Source: Fodinibius sediminis (GTDB lineage: Bacteria; Bacteroidota; Rhodothermia; Balneolales; Balneolaceae). Taken from it: a stretch of DNA of 64,000 nt. The stretch lies in the NCBI RefSeq assembly GCF_900182555.1, contig NZ_FXTH01000002.1:62001-126000 (forward strand). Reading direction: 5' to 3'. The translations under genes were made by a program, and so were the position numbers. A model generated the notes under the pieces. It had not been told where the DNA came from. It saw only the letters and a program-made list of their open reading frames with translations, and did not search any database. Below, one piece after another: positions 17,014 to 25,961 of this stretch. The number at the start of each line of letters is the position of its first letter. Positions within the stretch are counted from its first letter, which is position 1.

Positions 17014-18564
17014 ATGCAACACCGACCTTCTGATTGGATTCTGATTCTCGACTACGGTTCCCAATATACCCAGCTGATTGCCCGACGTATTCGTGAGCTG
17101 AATATCTACTGTGAAATTCATCCCTTTAACAAAGATCTTGATGCCTTCCGTAATCAACCGCCCAAAGGAATCATCATGTCAGGTGGTCCCAGCAGCGTCA
17201 ATGATCAGGGGGCTCCCGGACTGAACGAGGAGATTTTCGATTTAAAGGTGCCGGTTCTGGGCATTTGTTATGGCCTGCAGATACTGGCTCACAGCAAGAT
17301 TCCCGGCAGTGTTGAACAGGCTGATCACCGGGAATTTGGCCGCTCTGATCTCATTGTTGATGACAGCTCCGACCTGCTCAAGGAAATTCCACAGGAATCC
17401 GTTGTCTGGATGAGTCACGGAGATCATATCAAAAAGCTCCCTCCAGAGTATGAGATCATTGGCCATACCGATAATGCCCGGGTGGCTGCCGTGCGTCACA
17501 GAAAAGACCAGATATTCGGGGTACAATTCCATCCGGAGGTGGTCCACACCGTGTACGGGAAGCAGATATTGAAAAATTTTGCCTATTCCATCTGCAGGCT
17601 CGAGGGTAACTGGACGGCCCGGTCGTTTATTGAATCAACGATTGAGGAGATCCGCACCAGGGTAGGAAACGACCGGGTCATCTGCGGCCTCAGCGGTGGT
17701 GTTGACTCCACGGTTGTCGCCACGCTTGTCCACGAAGCCATTGGCGATCAGCTGCAGTGCATTTTTGTAGACAATGGGCTGCTGCGTAAAAACGAATTTA
17801 AAAACGTACTGGATCTTTATGAACAGGATCTCCATCTCCCGGTCAAGGGAATCGATGCCTCTGATCGCTTTTTGAAAAATCTCAAAGGCGTGGTAGATCC
17901 CGAAGAGAAGCGTGTCATCATCGGCAATACCTTCATCGAGGTCTTTGATGAAGAGGTGGAAGGGAATAATGACTTTAAATTTTTGGCCCAGGGTACCCTC
18001 TACCCCGATGTGATTGAAAGCATTTCCTTCAAGGGACCGTCGGCTACCATCAAGTCGCATCACAATGTGGGAGGGCTTCCGGAGGAGATGAACCTCGCGC
18101 TTGTGGAACCCGTTCGGGAGCTCTTCAAGGATGAAGTACGCAATGTGGGCCGCGAGCTGGGCATCCCGGAACACTTTATCAAACGCCATCCCTTCCCCGG
18201 TCCGGGCCTTGGCATCCGGATCATTTCGGATATAACCCAAGACAAACTGGACCTGCTTCGCGAGGTCGATGACATTTTTATCAGTGAACTGCGAAAGAAA
18301 GATCTGTATGATGATGTCTGGCAGGCCCTGGCGGTCTTGCTCCCTGTGCAGAGCGTAGGGGTCATGGGCGACGAGCGTACCTATGAATTTACAGCGGGTC
18401 TTCGTGCGGTGACCAGTGTAGATGGGATGACCGCCGACTGGGCGCACCTGCCCCATCCTTTCCTTGCCCATGTATCAAATCGCATTATCAATGAAGTCCG
18501 GGGAATCAACCGCGTAGTATACGACATCAGTTCGAAACCGCCTTCAACGATTGAGTGGGAATAA
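17014..18564 (+). CDS. guaA: GMP synthase (glutamine-hydrolysing)
   Basis: Converts XMP to GMP with glutamine and ATP, the last step of guanine nucleotide synthesis. 516 residues. The N-terminal class I glutamine amidotransferase has the nucleophile in [11 protein letters not shown] and the His/Glu pair in [12 protein letters not shown]. The ATP pyrophosphatase domain has the PP-loop [17 protein letters not shown], and the C-terminal dimerisation domain ends in [15 protein letters not shown], the family's usual terminus. The gene is complete. A longer reading of the next gene overlaps its 3' end by ten bases, but that start is not favoured. Confidence 0.97.
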   Translation: MQHRPSDWILILDYGSQYTQLIARRIRELNIYCEIHPFNKDLDAFRNQPPKGIIMSGGPSSVNDQGAPGLNEEIFDLKVPVLGICYGLQILAHSKIPGSVEQADHREFGRSDLIVDDSSDLLKEIPQESVVWMSHGDHIKKLPPEYEIIGHTDNARVAAVRHRKDQIFGVQFHPEVVHTVYGKQILKNFAYSICRLEGNWTARSFIESTIEEIRTRVGNDRVICGLSGGVDSTVVATLVHEAIGDQLQCIFVDNGLLRKNEFKNVLDLYEQDLHLPVKGIDASDRFLKNLKGVVDPEEKRVIIGNTFIEVFDEEVEGNNDFKFLAQGTLYPDVIESISFKGPSATIKSHHNVGGLPEEMNLALVEPVRELFKDEVRNVGRELGIPEHFIKRHPFPGPGLGIRIISDITQDKLDLLREVDDIFISELRKKDLYDDVWQALAVLLPVQSVGVMGDERTYEFTAGLRAVTSVDGMTADWAHLPHPFLAHVSNRIINEVRGINRVVYDISSKPPSTIEWE

Positions 18565-18599
18565 ACCCAGAACAAAATACGTTAAGTGCGGTTAAAGGT

Positions 18600-20378
18600 A
18601 TGTCCGAATCTTCAAACAGAGACCATATGAGATCACTTACTTTGTACCTTGCGCAACCCTTCCTATATGCCCTCACTATCCTGCTGTTTTCCGGCTTCAG
18701 CCCCGATCAATCAATCCATGCCCAGTCTTTTGAGCGCGGGGTTACCTTGTACCAGCAGGGAGAGTATGCCCAGGCAGCCGCGCTTTTTGACCAGATTCAC
18801 TCTGACAGGGGATTGCTCTTCGCCGGAAAAGCATACCTCGGACTGAAGGATTATGCGACAGCCAAAAGCCGGCTGCTGAACATCTCGGACGCAAGCACAC
18901 CCCGTATTGCAACAGAAGCGAACTATACCCTGAGCCTGGTCCATTTCAAACAGAAAGATTTCGGGGAAGCCCTCAACAGACTCTTCGTACTGGCCTCCCA
19001 GGAGATAAATCCAGAAATTGCATCCGAAAGCCAGAAACTATACCGTGACCTTCTCAACTACCTGACCTTCGACCAACGCCGGGAGATACTGGACAATGCT
19101 GAAAGCGACACGGTTAAATATGATTTGGTGTCCACTTCCCTTGGACGAGTGGAACGCGAGGAAGCCCAAATTCTTTTTACCAGCTTGCGCAATGCCACGG
19201 ATGAAGTCTCTTCCGATCAGCTTGAAAAAATTTCATCAATAATCAGCGACAAAGCCCGCTACCGGGACCTCCAGGCAGACACCGCTCTTGAGGCCCCTGA
19301 AGGACTTACCTACAACATCGGCATCGCACTGCCCGCCTATTCTCCCGAAAAGAATGAATATCCCGTAGCACAGGGATTGTACCTCGGATATGCACTGGCT
19401 GTTGAACAGTTTAACAAACAGCACGATATTAAAGCAGGGTTAACCTATCATAATACAGGCATTGAATCTGATTCTGCTCAGCAGGCACTGGAAGTTCTGA
19501 GCTCGACGGGAGTAGAAGCCGTCATAGGCCCTCTTTTTTCCGAACGGGCCAAAAGCATGGCGGCGGTCTCTGCCCAGCACCGGACCCCGATACTGGCTCC
19601 CCTGGCCAACTCGGAATCCATTGCCGAGAAAGGGGGGTACTTTTTTCAGGTCAACCCCACGTTCAGCACCCACGGGCAAAATATGGCCCGTTATGCAGTA
19701 CAGGCCCTGAATCTTGACAGAGTAGCTGTTATTGCGGAACGCGGAACGCTCGGTGAAATATCAGCCAGGGCATTCCGGGAGGAGATGGAACAGCTGGATG
19801 CTGAAGTCCCCTATTTTTTTTCTGAGGAACTCGGTTCTCGCGGCTACGGACTCTCACAATATACCCGTTACTTTTCTGAAGATCGTCCTGCTATGGCAGA
19901 TTCTCCTGTATCGGCCGTATATGCCCCCTTCACCGGCGACTCTGCACCAGCCCTGATGGATCTCTTGCTGGGACAGCTAAACTCACTTGAAAGTAATGTC
20001 ACTGTTCTGGGGTCCCAGGAATGGGCAAACGCCAATTTCTCCTCTGGAAAGATTGGAAATCGCCCGGTTTATTTCACGGAAAGCTTTTACAGCCGCCCGG
20101 GAAGTACCCGCATTCAGGAATTTGAATCAGCCTTCCGGGATCGATTTGCCAAAACGCCCAATCGCTTTGCCATGATTGGTTACGATACCGCCATGTTTTT
20201 GCTTCAAACACTGGATCGGGTGGTTAATCCCGCCCTGCTAAAAAAAGGATTGGCCGAACAGCCTGCATACAATGGTCTGGTTACCAACATTCATTTCGAC
20301 GGAACAAATATCAACCAGCGGTTAATGCTGTTCAAAATTACCGATACGGGCTCTCACCTCATCAGCGAATCTTTATAA
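18600..20378 (+). CDS. exported TPR plus periplasmic ligand-binding protein, LpoA-like architecture
   Basis: About 592 residues from ATG 18600, or 583 from ATG 18627, which fits the signal peptide better (MRSLTLYLAQPFLYALTILL then HAQS). Residues of about 30-150 form tetratricopeptide-like helices (FERGVTLYQQGEYAQAAALF and YTLSLVHFKQKDFGEALNRL). The C-terminal 330 residues form a periplasmic-binding-protein fold of the Leu/Ile/Val type: YNIGIALPAYSPEKNEYPVA, EVLSSTGVEAVIGPLFSERA, then APLANSESIAEKGGYFFQVN. No permease or ATPase gene is adjacent, so it is probably not a simple ABC-transporter receptor. The order TPR then ligand-binding fold is that of LpoA, the activator of penicillin-binding protein 1A, and mltG is the next gene. 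The activator role is inference. Confidence 0.65.
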   Translation: MSESSNRDHMRSLTLYLAQPFLYALTILLFSGFSPDQSIHAQSFERGVTLYQQGEYAQAAALFDQIHSDRGLLFAGKAYLGLKDYATAKSRLLNISDASTPRIATEANYTLSLVHFKQKDFGEALNRLFVLASQEINPEIASESQKLYRDLLNYLTFDQRREILDNAESDTVKYDLVSTSLGRVEREEAQILFTSLRNATDEVSSDQLEKISSIISDKARYRDLQADTALEAPEGLTYNIGIALPAYSPEKNEYPVAQGLYLGYALAVEQFNKQHDIKAGLTYHNTGIESDSAQQALEVLSSTGVEAVIGPLFSERAKSMAAVSAQHRTPILAPLANSESIAEKGGYFFQVNPTFSTHGQNMARYAVQALNLDRVAVIAERGTLGEISARAFREEMEQLDAEVPYFFSEELGSRGYGLSQYTRYFSEDRPAMADSPVSAVYAPFTGDSAPALMDLLLGQLNSLESNVTVLGSQEWANANFSSGKIGNRPVYFTESFYSRPGSTRIQEFESAFRDRFAKTPNRFAMIGYDTAMFLLQTLDRVVNPALLKKGLAEQPAYNGLVTNIHFDGTNINQRLMLFKITDTGSHLISESL

Positions 20379-20388
20379 AACTGGGTTG

Positions 20389-20403
20389 GCTTGCAAGGCA
20401 AGC
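20389..20403. terminator. short hairpin between convergent genes
   Basis: GCTTGC-AAG-GCAAGC at 20389-20403 lies between the convergent stops at 20378 and 20412. The stem is only 6 bp and no strong T-run follows on either strand, so termination by it would be weak. Confidence 0.25.
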
Positions 20404-20411
20404 AGTCTCTG

Positions 20412-21479
20412 TCAGTTTGTGCTGCTCTCGCGCTCCTGCTCTCTTTTAATGCGATACTGCTTTTCGAGCCATCTCCTCCATTCGGCACTCTTGCGCTGAT
20501 GCTCGCTGTAAGTCTCAGAAAAATTATGGTTTCCTTCAGGACTGGCTACCATATAAAGATAGTCATGACTTTCGGGAAACAGGGCTGCTTCTATTGAACC
20601 TTTACTGGGGTTGGTGATAGGGCCGGGCGGCAGGCCGGCGTGGACGTATGTATTATAGGGGTGATCTATTTTGTAGTCTTCGTACAGCAGGCGTCGCCGC
20701 TCTCCCACCGCGTAATTGATGGTCGGGTCAGCCTGCAGCTTCATTCCCTTTTCCAGGCGATTCCAGTAAAGTCCGCTTATGGTGTCTTTTTCACTTTCAA
20801 GCGTGGCTTCCCATTCGATAATGGAAGCCATGGTGATAATTTCATTAACAGATTTGTCAAGTTCTTTAAACCGCTGCTCATACTGGGAGATGATGTTTTC
20901 CTCGAACGTCTTAAGCAGTCGATTAATCACACTCCGCGGGGATGCGGTCCAGTAAAAATCATAGGTCGCAGGGTACAGCTGACCAATGACGTTCTGTGTA
21001 TCCACTCTCGCCTCTGCCAGAAAGCTACTGTCCGTCAGTGTCTTCTTCAAGGCTGTTGAATCAAAGCGAAATGCTTCCGAAACCGACCTGACAATACGGT
21101 TTCGGGTCTGTCCCGGCAGGATCGTCAGGCGAATGGGATCCTGTAGCCCCCTGCCCAGCCTGGTAAAAAGTTCTTCATAGGATGTCTGGGGGCTGAAGCG
21201 GTAGTGCCCTTCCCTGAAGTTGCTCCAGTGAAGCGTCTTCAAAGCCCACCTGAACTCCTCCCTCCTGGAGAGAAGCCCCTGTTTTTCAAGCGCCTTTTCC
21301 AAGCCATCGGCATTGACTGGCTCGGCAAGATAAAGATCAACGGCCTCATCAGTGGCTAGCACAGGCTTCTCATAGAGACGATTCCATCGCGATTCAGCCA
21401 CAAGAAAGGCGACAGCAAGCCAAAGCAAAAAACCCAGTATAAGTTCTCTGACTGAAATGAATCTGTTACTCACACTCAC
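20412..21479 (-). CDS. mltG: endolytic murein transglycosylase
   Basis: MltG (YceG family) cleaves nascent glycan strands in peptidoglycan and may set chain length. 355 residues: a single N-terminal membrane anchor (about residues 10-27, VRELILGFLLWLAVAFLVAE), a LysM-like region, then the catalytic domain. The key segment ASIIEWEATLESEKDTISGL holds the catalytic glutamate, Glu222, and LYWNRLEKGMKLQADPTINY follows as in the family; the C-terminal LPPGPITNPSKGSIEAALFP is also typical. The start is GTG 21479, nine nt after the upstream YccA-like gene, with no ATG before the anchor. The window also has a possible peptidoglycan-synthase activator on the opposite strand next door. Confidence 0.93.
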   Translation of the reverse strand: MSVSNRFISVRELILGFLLWLAVAFLVAESRWNRLYEKPVLATDEAVDLYLAEPVNADGLEKALEKQGLLSRREEFRWALKTLHWSNFREGHYRFSPQTSYEELFTRLGRGLQDPIRLTILPGQTRNRIVRSVSEAFRFDSTALKKTLTDSSFLAEARVDTQNVIGQLYPATYDFYWTASPRSVINRLLKTFEENIISQYEQRFKELDKSVNEIITMASIIEWEATLESEKDTISGLYWNRLEKGMKLQADPTINYAVGERRRLLYEDYKIDHPYNTYVHAGLPPGPITNPSKGSIEAALFPESHDYLYMVASPEGNHNFSETYSEHQRKSAEWRRWLEKQYRIKREQERESSTN

Positions 21480-21488
21480 CTGTGTTTT

Positions 21489-22208
21489 CTATCGGCGCTG
21501 TAATTTGGAAAGAAGACGAAGCAATTCAATATACAACCAGACAAGGGTGATCATTAATCCAAAAGAGGCATACCATTCAAAATACTTGGGAGCGCCCGCC
21601 TGGGCTCCTTTCTCTATCATATCAAAATCGAGCACCAGGTTAAGGGCAGCCACCCCGACAATAATCAAGCTGAAGCCTATGCCCATGAGCCCATCGCCGT
21701 GAATAAGGCTTATATTAATGCCAAAGAAACTGAGGACTATACTTGCCAGATAGACCAGCGCAATGCCTCCGGTTGCTGCAACCACCCCCATTCTAAATTT
21801 CTGGGTGACCTCAATGAGTCCCGATCGATAGGTCATCAACATTGCCGCAAAGATACCAATTGTCAATAAAACAGCATTAAAAACAATCCCATTGTACATG
21901 CCGGCATACTGAAGGGAGATACCGCCCAGGAAGAGTCCTTCCAGCCCTGCATATAGGGGGGCTGTTACCGGTGACCATTCCTTTTTAAAAATCGTTATCA
22001 TTGCAATAATAAAGCCCCCGATAGCACCGCCCCATATCAACAGGGATGAGGGCTGGTACCAGCTGATAGAGGCGCCGAGCAGCAGAATAAGAAATAAGAC
22101 CGACGTTTTGTTTACGGTGCCGCTCACGGTCATGGTCCCGTCAGCCGATACGGCCTGACCGGTCTGTCGGAATGTTTCTTGTGTAAGAGTGGGATTTCCA
22201 GTTCTCAT
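21489..22208 (-). CDS. Bax inhibitor-1/YccA family membrane protein
   Basis: 239 residues from ATG 22208 (MRTGNPTLTQETF); the frame extends to a TTG at 22226 that is less likely. Seven hydrophobic segments follow a polar 40-residue N-terminus, as in the YccA/BI-1 family. Family-like stretches are YAGLEGLFLGGISLQYAGMY and ALNLVLDFDMIEKGAQAGAP, the latter with the conserved acidic residues near helix 6, and a C-terminal WLYIELLRLLSKLQ. Members include calcium-leak channels, and YccA in enterobacteria modulates the membrane protease FtsH. The role here is unknown. It is probably co-transcribed with mltG. Confidence 0.88.
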   Translation of the reverse strand: MRTGNPTLTQETFRQTGQAVSADGTMTVSGTVNKTSVLFLILLLGASISWYQPSSLLIWGGAIGGFIIAMITIFKKEWSPVTAPLYAGLEGLFLGGISLQYAGMYNGIVFNAVLLTIGIFAAMLMTYRSGLIEVTQKFRMGVVAATGGIALVYLASIVLSFFGINISLIHGDGLMGIGFSLIIVGVAALNLVLDFDMIEKGAQAGAPKYFEWYASFGLMITLVWLYIELLRLLSKLQRR

Positions 22209-22710
22209 ATATAAAGTTGTATTCAAATTCAGGCGAAATATACCATCTGATTACCATGAATAACAACTTTATACCCTAAATATTTTATTCGAAAATCAGG
22301 TGTAACTTTACTGATCAATATTCGTAGCATCCTACATAACACAATACTTGGACGCTTCTATGTCCAAATGCCCTAAAAATAAGCTCTCAACCTTGATCGG
22401 TTGAGAGCTTTTTGTATTTGGGTACATATTCCTCCCCCTTGCCGCCGCCCCTTCAATCCGTCTTTTCGTTCACAACCTCCGCCCTTTCATCAATCCGAAT
22501 CCCATAGGTGCCTGATCATTCCTTATCAGGTTGTTCACAACGCCTCTCAGGTTGACAGGGAGCGAGAATCCCGCGTCTCCTTCGGTTGGTAATTCGCAAC
22601 AAATATTAATTGCAAGGCAACCCTCTTCCCAATAATGTTGTATAGTAAAGTAGAACAGGAAATGCTCCTGTAGCTGAAAACACAAATCTGCTCTTTAAAA
22701 AGATCCGATT
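22209..22710. other. divergent intergenic region with an orphan terminator
   Basis: About 500 bp between the divergent YccA-like and sigma genes. It contains a strong intrinsic terminator (22381-22410), an upstream dyad TTGGAC/GTCCAA (about 22350-22370) and a further dyad CCTGAT-N8-ATCAGG at about 22510. GAAATATA at 22235-22242 with CAA at 22264-22266 is a weak candidate for the leftward promoter of the YccA-like gene. A terminator with no protein gene before it on either strand suggests a small untranslated transcript. Confidence 0.45.
22381..22410. terminator. intrinsic terminator, perfect 12-bp stem
   Basis: AAGCTCTCAACC (22381-22392), loop TTGATC, then the exact complement GGTTGAGAGCTT (22399-22410). 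It runs into TTTGT on the plus strand and TATTTTTAG on the minus strand, so it could stop transcription in both directions. Confidence 0.75.
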
Positions 22711-23238
22711 TTGATTAGGGAAATAATAAAGGGATGCCAGCACCGGCATCGGCAAAGTCAGAAGAAACTCTATAAAATGTTCTATGCCTATGGCATGAGC
22801 ATCACACTGCGCTACGCCGACAGCAGGGACCAGGCAGCCCAAACCCTTAACGATGCATTTATGAAGGTCTTTACCAACATTGATCAGTACGACATCAACC
22901 GTCCCTTTAAACCCTGGCTCAGGAGAATCATTATCAATACGGCCATCAACCATTTTCACAGACATGCTAATGAACCGCAGGAGGAACGACTGGAAGCAGC
23001 TCGCAACGCTGTGAGCACGAGTGAGACGATCACAAGCGGTATAAACTATGCAGAGATCATTGATATGGTCCAAGAACTTTCACCGGCTTATCGTACGGTG
23101 TTCAACCTTCACGTAATTGAAGGCTTCAAGCACAAGGAAATTGCCGAAATGCTTGACATCTCCGTTGGCACTTCCAAATCAAACCTGTCGAAGGCCAAAC
23201 ATAATTTGCAGGCCATTTTGGAAAAAAATTTTATCTAA
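22711..23238 (+). CDS. ECF-type RNA polymerase sigma factor
   Basis: 175 residues with region 2 at about 14-80 (KKLYKMFYAYGMSITLRYA, then QTLNDAFMKVFTNIDQYD and PFKPWLRRIIINTAINHFHR) and region 4 at about 115-170 (VQELSPAYRTVFNLHVIEGF, then HKEIAEMLDISVGTSKSNLS). The group is typical of Bacteroidota sigma factors encoded just before a transmembrane anti-sigma-like barrel protein. No ATG lies before the conserved start, and an in-frame stop at 22696 limits extension. TTG 22711 is the most likely start, giving MIREIIKGCQ. It heads the 22711-27396 gene group and probably controls it. Confidence 0.88.
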   Translation: MIREIIKGCQHRHRQSQKKLYKMFYAYGMSITLRYADSRDQAAQTLNDAFMKVFTNIDQYDINRPFKPWLRRIIINTAINHFHRHANEPQEERLEAARNAVSTSETITSGINYAEIIDMVQELSPAYRTVFNLHVIEGFKHKEIAEMLDISVGTSKSNLSKAKHNLQAILEKNFI

Positions 23239-23247
23239 CAACGCATT

Positions 23248-24513
23248 ATGTCTGATAATAATAACAAGGATCCGATTGAAGAACTCTTCAAGAAAAAGGT
23301 TGAGGAATACGATATTGATTATCGTGAATCTGATTGGATCGCACTTGAGCAGCAGCTGGATCGGCAGGCAGAACAACAGGCGGCACAGAAAAAACGGTGG
23401 CTGATCGCCGCCGCTCTCCTCTTCCTTTTTTCTCTTCTTGGCTACGCTGTCTATCAAAATTACCAAGACATCCAGCATATTAATGAGCAGTTAAGCCATC
23501 AAAATACGCCTGCCCAGTCAACCGACGACAATGAAGAAGGACGATCCGGCCAGGCCGACCCAACCCAGGAACAACCGGCCGGTCGTGACACAGCCAACAA
23601 CAGCAGAGCCCCCGCTCCTGCCGGCGACCCGGCCCGGGCGGCACAGCGGTTCCCCGGCACCGGAGAGGGCGCAGATGAACAAGCGGATGACGGCGGTCAA
23701 CTCCGCATAGCAGCCGAGGCCATTGAAATGATCCCTTCCAGACGCCTCGGTTGTGCTTCATGCCAACTCAATGAATTAAAAACTGAACCTGATACCCCTA
23801 TTCTTGCCAAGGCTGCTCCTCCGCTCCCCCGAGACAAACAAACGGCCAATGCTACAGATGCCCCACAGAAGTCCCCTGCTCCGGCGACCCGTCCCGAACC
23901 TCAACCTCAGCCGGCGGCTGCTTCCCGCACATCTGTCAGTCTTGCTGCAGGCCCCGACCTTAGTACCGTGGGATCGTTGTCGGAGTTCTATGACCCGGGC
24001 TATAATCTCGGCTTGCTGTTCTCCTATCGCCTGACAAATAATGTGAGCATCCGGGGAGGGGTTATACGCTCTTCTGTACGGTATGTAGCAGATGGGAATG
24101 AATACCGGGCTCCCCGGGGATTCTGGTCTTACGGTACGATCCCCTCCCGAACAACGGCACAGTGTATCATCCTTGATATCCCGGTCAGCCTGCAATATGA
24201 CTTTTTACACCTGGCAAAGTCCGAGCTGTATGCTTCGGCAGGAGCAAATTCCTATATCATGCTCAGCGAAGACTATCAGTTCGACTACAACAGCTCCAAT
24301 AGCCACCTGGTTCAGCAGTGGAGCGGAAAGACAGGCACCCGACACTGGTTGAGCAACCTGCAGCTGTCTGTTGGCTACAGGCACCGTTTGAACGCCGGGT
24401 TGAGTATACAGGTCGAACCCTTTATAAAACTGCCCCTTAAAGAAGTAGGCTGGGGCAATGTCAAACTGTACTCCATTGGAAGCCTTGTATCTCTAAACTA
24501 CAACCTCAATTAA
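23248..24513 (+). CDS. anti-sigma-like N-terminus tethered to an outer-membrane-type barrel domain
   Basis: 421 residues, starting ten nt after the sigma gene. Residues 1-50 are charged and cytoplasmic-looking (DPIEELFKKKVEEYDIDYRE then SDWIALEQQLD), the form seen in Bacteroidota anti-sigma-like partners. One membrane helix spans about 51-70 (WLIAAALLFLFSLLGYAVYQ). A low-complexity linker rich in Pro, Ala, Gln and Asp runs to about 230, and the last 190 residues are alternating aromatic/polar strands of an outer-membrane barrel type (RLTNNVSIRGGVIRSSVRYV, ending GSLVSLNYNLN). An inner-membrane helix and a barrel-like domain in one chain imply that it spans the periplasm or that the barrel-like part folds there. 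Sigma binding is inferred from gene order. Confidence 0.7.
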   Translation: MSDNNNKDPIEELFKKKVEEYDIDYRESDWIALEQQLDRQAEQQAAQKKRWLIAAALLFLFSLLGYAVYQNYQDIQHINEQLSHQNTPAQSTDDNEEGRSGQADPTQEQPAGRDTANNSRAPAPAGDPARAAQRFPGTGEGADEQADDGGQLRIAAEAIEMIPSRRLGCASCQLNELKTEPDTPILAKAAPPLPRDKQTANATDAPQKSPAPATRPEPQPQPAAASRTSVSLAAGPDLSTVGSLSEFYDPGYNLGLLFSYRLTNNVSIRGGVIRSSVRYVADGNEYRAPRGFWSYGTIPSRTTAQCIILDIPVSLQYDFLHLAKSELYASAGANSYIMLSEDYQFDYNSSNSHLVQQWSGKTGTRHWLSNLQLSVGYRHRLNAGLSIQVEPFIKLPLKEVGWGNVKLYSIGSLVSLNYNLN

Positions 24514-24573
24514 GAATACGATAGCGTATGATCTCTCATTACAAATCAAATTTTGACCCTTAATCCTCTCGTC

Positions 24574-25482
24574 ATGAAATTACTCAATACCCTTCTTCCG
24601 CTCAGTATGACCATCCTTGTAATGGTACTCACTACAGGATGCAGCGACAGCAGCACGCCTGCGACCCCGGGCCTCTCCTCTGAATTTGATGTCCAACTGG
24701 TCTCAACGTCCGACAACGGCGAAGTTCTGGCTGACAGTACAGGCGGGGTCCTGTATATTTTCTCCCCCGACGTCCACGGTAAAAGCAGTTGCGTGGGTGA
24801 ATGTGTGGAAAACTGGCCGATCTTCCATAGCGGGCAGCCCCGGGTCGGCAGTGGCCTGGAGGCTGACGATTTCACTGTGATCAAGCGGTCAGACGGACCC
24901 GCCCAGACTACTTTCCAGGGGTGGCCGCTTTACTATTTCTCCGGGGACGAACAACCGGGAACAGTCAATGGAGACGGTATCAACGATGCATGGTATGTGG
25001 CCAAGGCGAACTACTCCGTAATGATTGCCTCCCAGCAATTGGTTGGCCACGATGACAGGAACTATATGATCGATGAAAGCGGCCGTTATGTAGAGGGCGA
25101 AGGTGTAACCTCCCACCTTGTTGATGCTGAAGGAAGGACCCTCTATATCTTCATCAACGACTCTGCCAATACCAACAACTTCACGGCTGAAGATTTCAGC
25201 AATAACGGAGTTTGGCCGATCTATGAAATAGAACCCGAAGCTGTTCCCAGCACCCTGAACAGTGAACTGTTTGGCTCCATCAGTGTATATGGCCGCCAGC
25301 AACTGACCTATAAAGGATGGCCGCTGTACTATTTCGGTCAGGACGACATGCAGCGTGGTAACACCAGGGGCGTAAGCTTCTCAAGTCCGGGCATCTGGCC
25401 GGTAGCACAAAAAGGGATGGACGCCGCTCCGGGTTATCAGAATAATGACAGCAGTGACGGACCGGACGATCCCGGTTATTAA
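24574..25482 (+). CDS. lipoprotein with two COG4315-type repeats
   Basis: 302 residues from ATG 24574. The signal peptide ends in a lipobox, MVLTTGC with Cys23, so it is lipid-anchored outside the inner membrane. Two copies of the secreted repeat known from COG4315-type proteins follow. The first has GGVLYIFSPDVHGKSSCVGE then CVENWPIF, and later TFQGWPLYYFSGDEQPGTVN; the second has GRTLYIFINDSANTNNF, NGVWPIYEIEP and TYKGWPLYYFGQDDM. The Cys pair of copy one is lost in copy two. The molecular function is unknown. The company of a haem-binding lipoprotein and YceI suggests an electron-transfer or stress role, by inference only. Confidence 0.75.
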   Translation: MKLLNTLLPLSMTILVMVLTTGCSDSSTPATPGLSSEFDVQLVSTSDNGEVLADSTGGVLYIFSPDVHGKSSCVGECVENWPIFHSGQPRVGSGLEADDFTVIKRSDGPAQTTFQGWPLYYFSGDEQPGTVNGDGINDAWYVAKANYSVMIASQQLVGHDDRNYMIDESGRYVEGEGVTSHLVDAEGRTLYIFINDSANTNNFTAEDFSNNGVWPIYEIEPEAVPSTLNSELFGSISVYGRQQLTYKGWPLYYFGQDDMQRGNTRGVSFSSPGIWPVAQKGMDAAPGYQNNDSSDGPDDPGY

Positions 25483-25512
25483 CCTTTAACCTAACATCAC
25501 ACTCTTATTGCT

Positions 25513-25959
25513 ATGAGACCTCAAAACTACACTCACCGGTATAACAGCTTGTTATTTACACTGACCCTTGTATGCCTTTCTGCTATTTTGATAACTGCCT
25601 GCGGCGATAGCAGCACGGGTCCTGACAATAACAACAATGATAATGGCACCAACGGAAGTGATGAGCCAACCTTTGCTAATGTCCAGCAAATACTCACCGA
25701 AAACTGCGGGAATTGCCATATTGGCAACCGCACCAGTGGCGTACGGCTGGATAGCTATGAGAACGTCATGGGCAGCGTCGGCGATCAGTATGGGGGCCCC
25801 ATCGTTATAGAGGGCGAACCCGACAATAGTCCCCTCGTTGATAAAATTGAGTCTGACCCGTCACAGGGTGCGCGCATGCCCCAGGGTGGGCCTTCGCTCA
25901 GCACGCAGGAGATTACGCTTATTCGCAACTGGATAGAGGAAGGAGCTCAAAACAATTAG
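25513..25959 (+). CDS. haem c-binding lipoprotein
   Basis: 148 residues. The signal peptide ends in a lipobox, ILITAC with Cys30, followed by an Asn/Gly/Asp-rich spacer. A single haem-attachment motif, ENCGNCHIG (Cys65, Cys68, His69), heads a mono-haem cytochrome-like domain of the planctomycete-cytochrome type. A downstream ARMPQGGPSLSTQEITLIRN segment supplies the Met ligand region (RMPQGG) and the usual WIEEGAQNN end. It is thus a small lipid-anchored electron carrier facing the periplasm. It lies between the COG4315 lipoprotein and yceI with 30 and 2 nt gaps, so it is clearly in the same operon. Confidence 0.85.
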   Translation: MRPQNYTHRYNSLLFTLTLVCLSAILITACGDSSTGPDNNNNDNGTNGSDEPTFANVQQILTENCGNCHIGNRTSGVRLDSYENVMGSVGDQYGGPIVIEGEPDNSPLVDKIESDPSQGARMPQGGPSLSTQEITLIRNWIEEGAQNN

Positions 25960-25961
25960 CC

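Noticed and set aside
17635-18471. 278-codon open frame antisense to guaA
   Set aside because: Shadow of guaA on the opposite strand.
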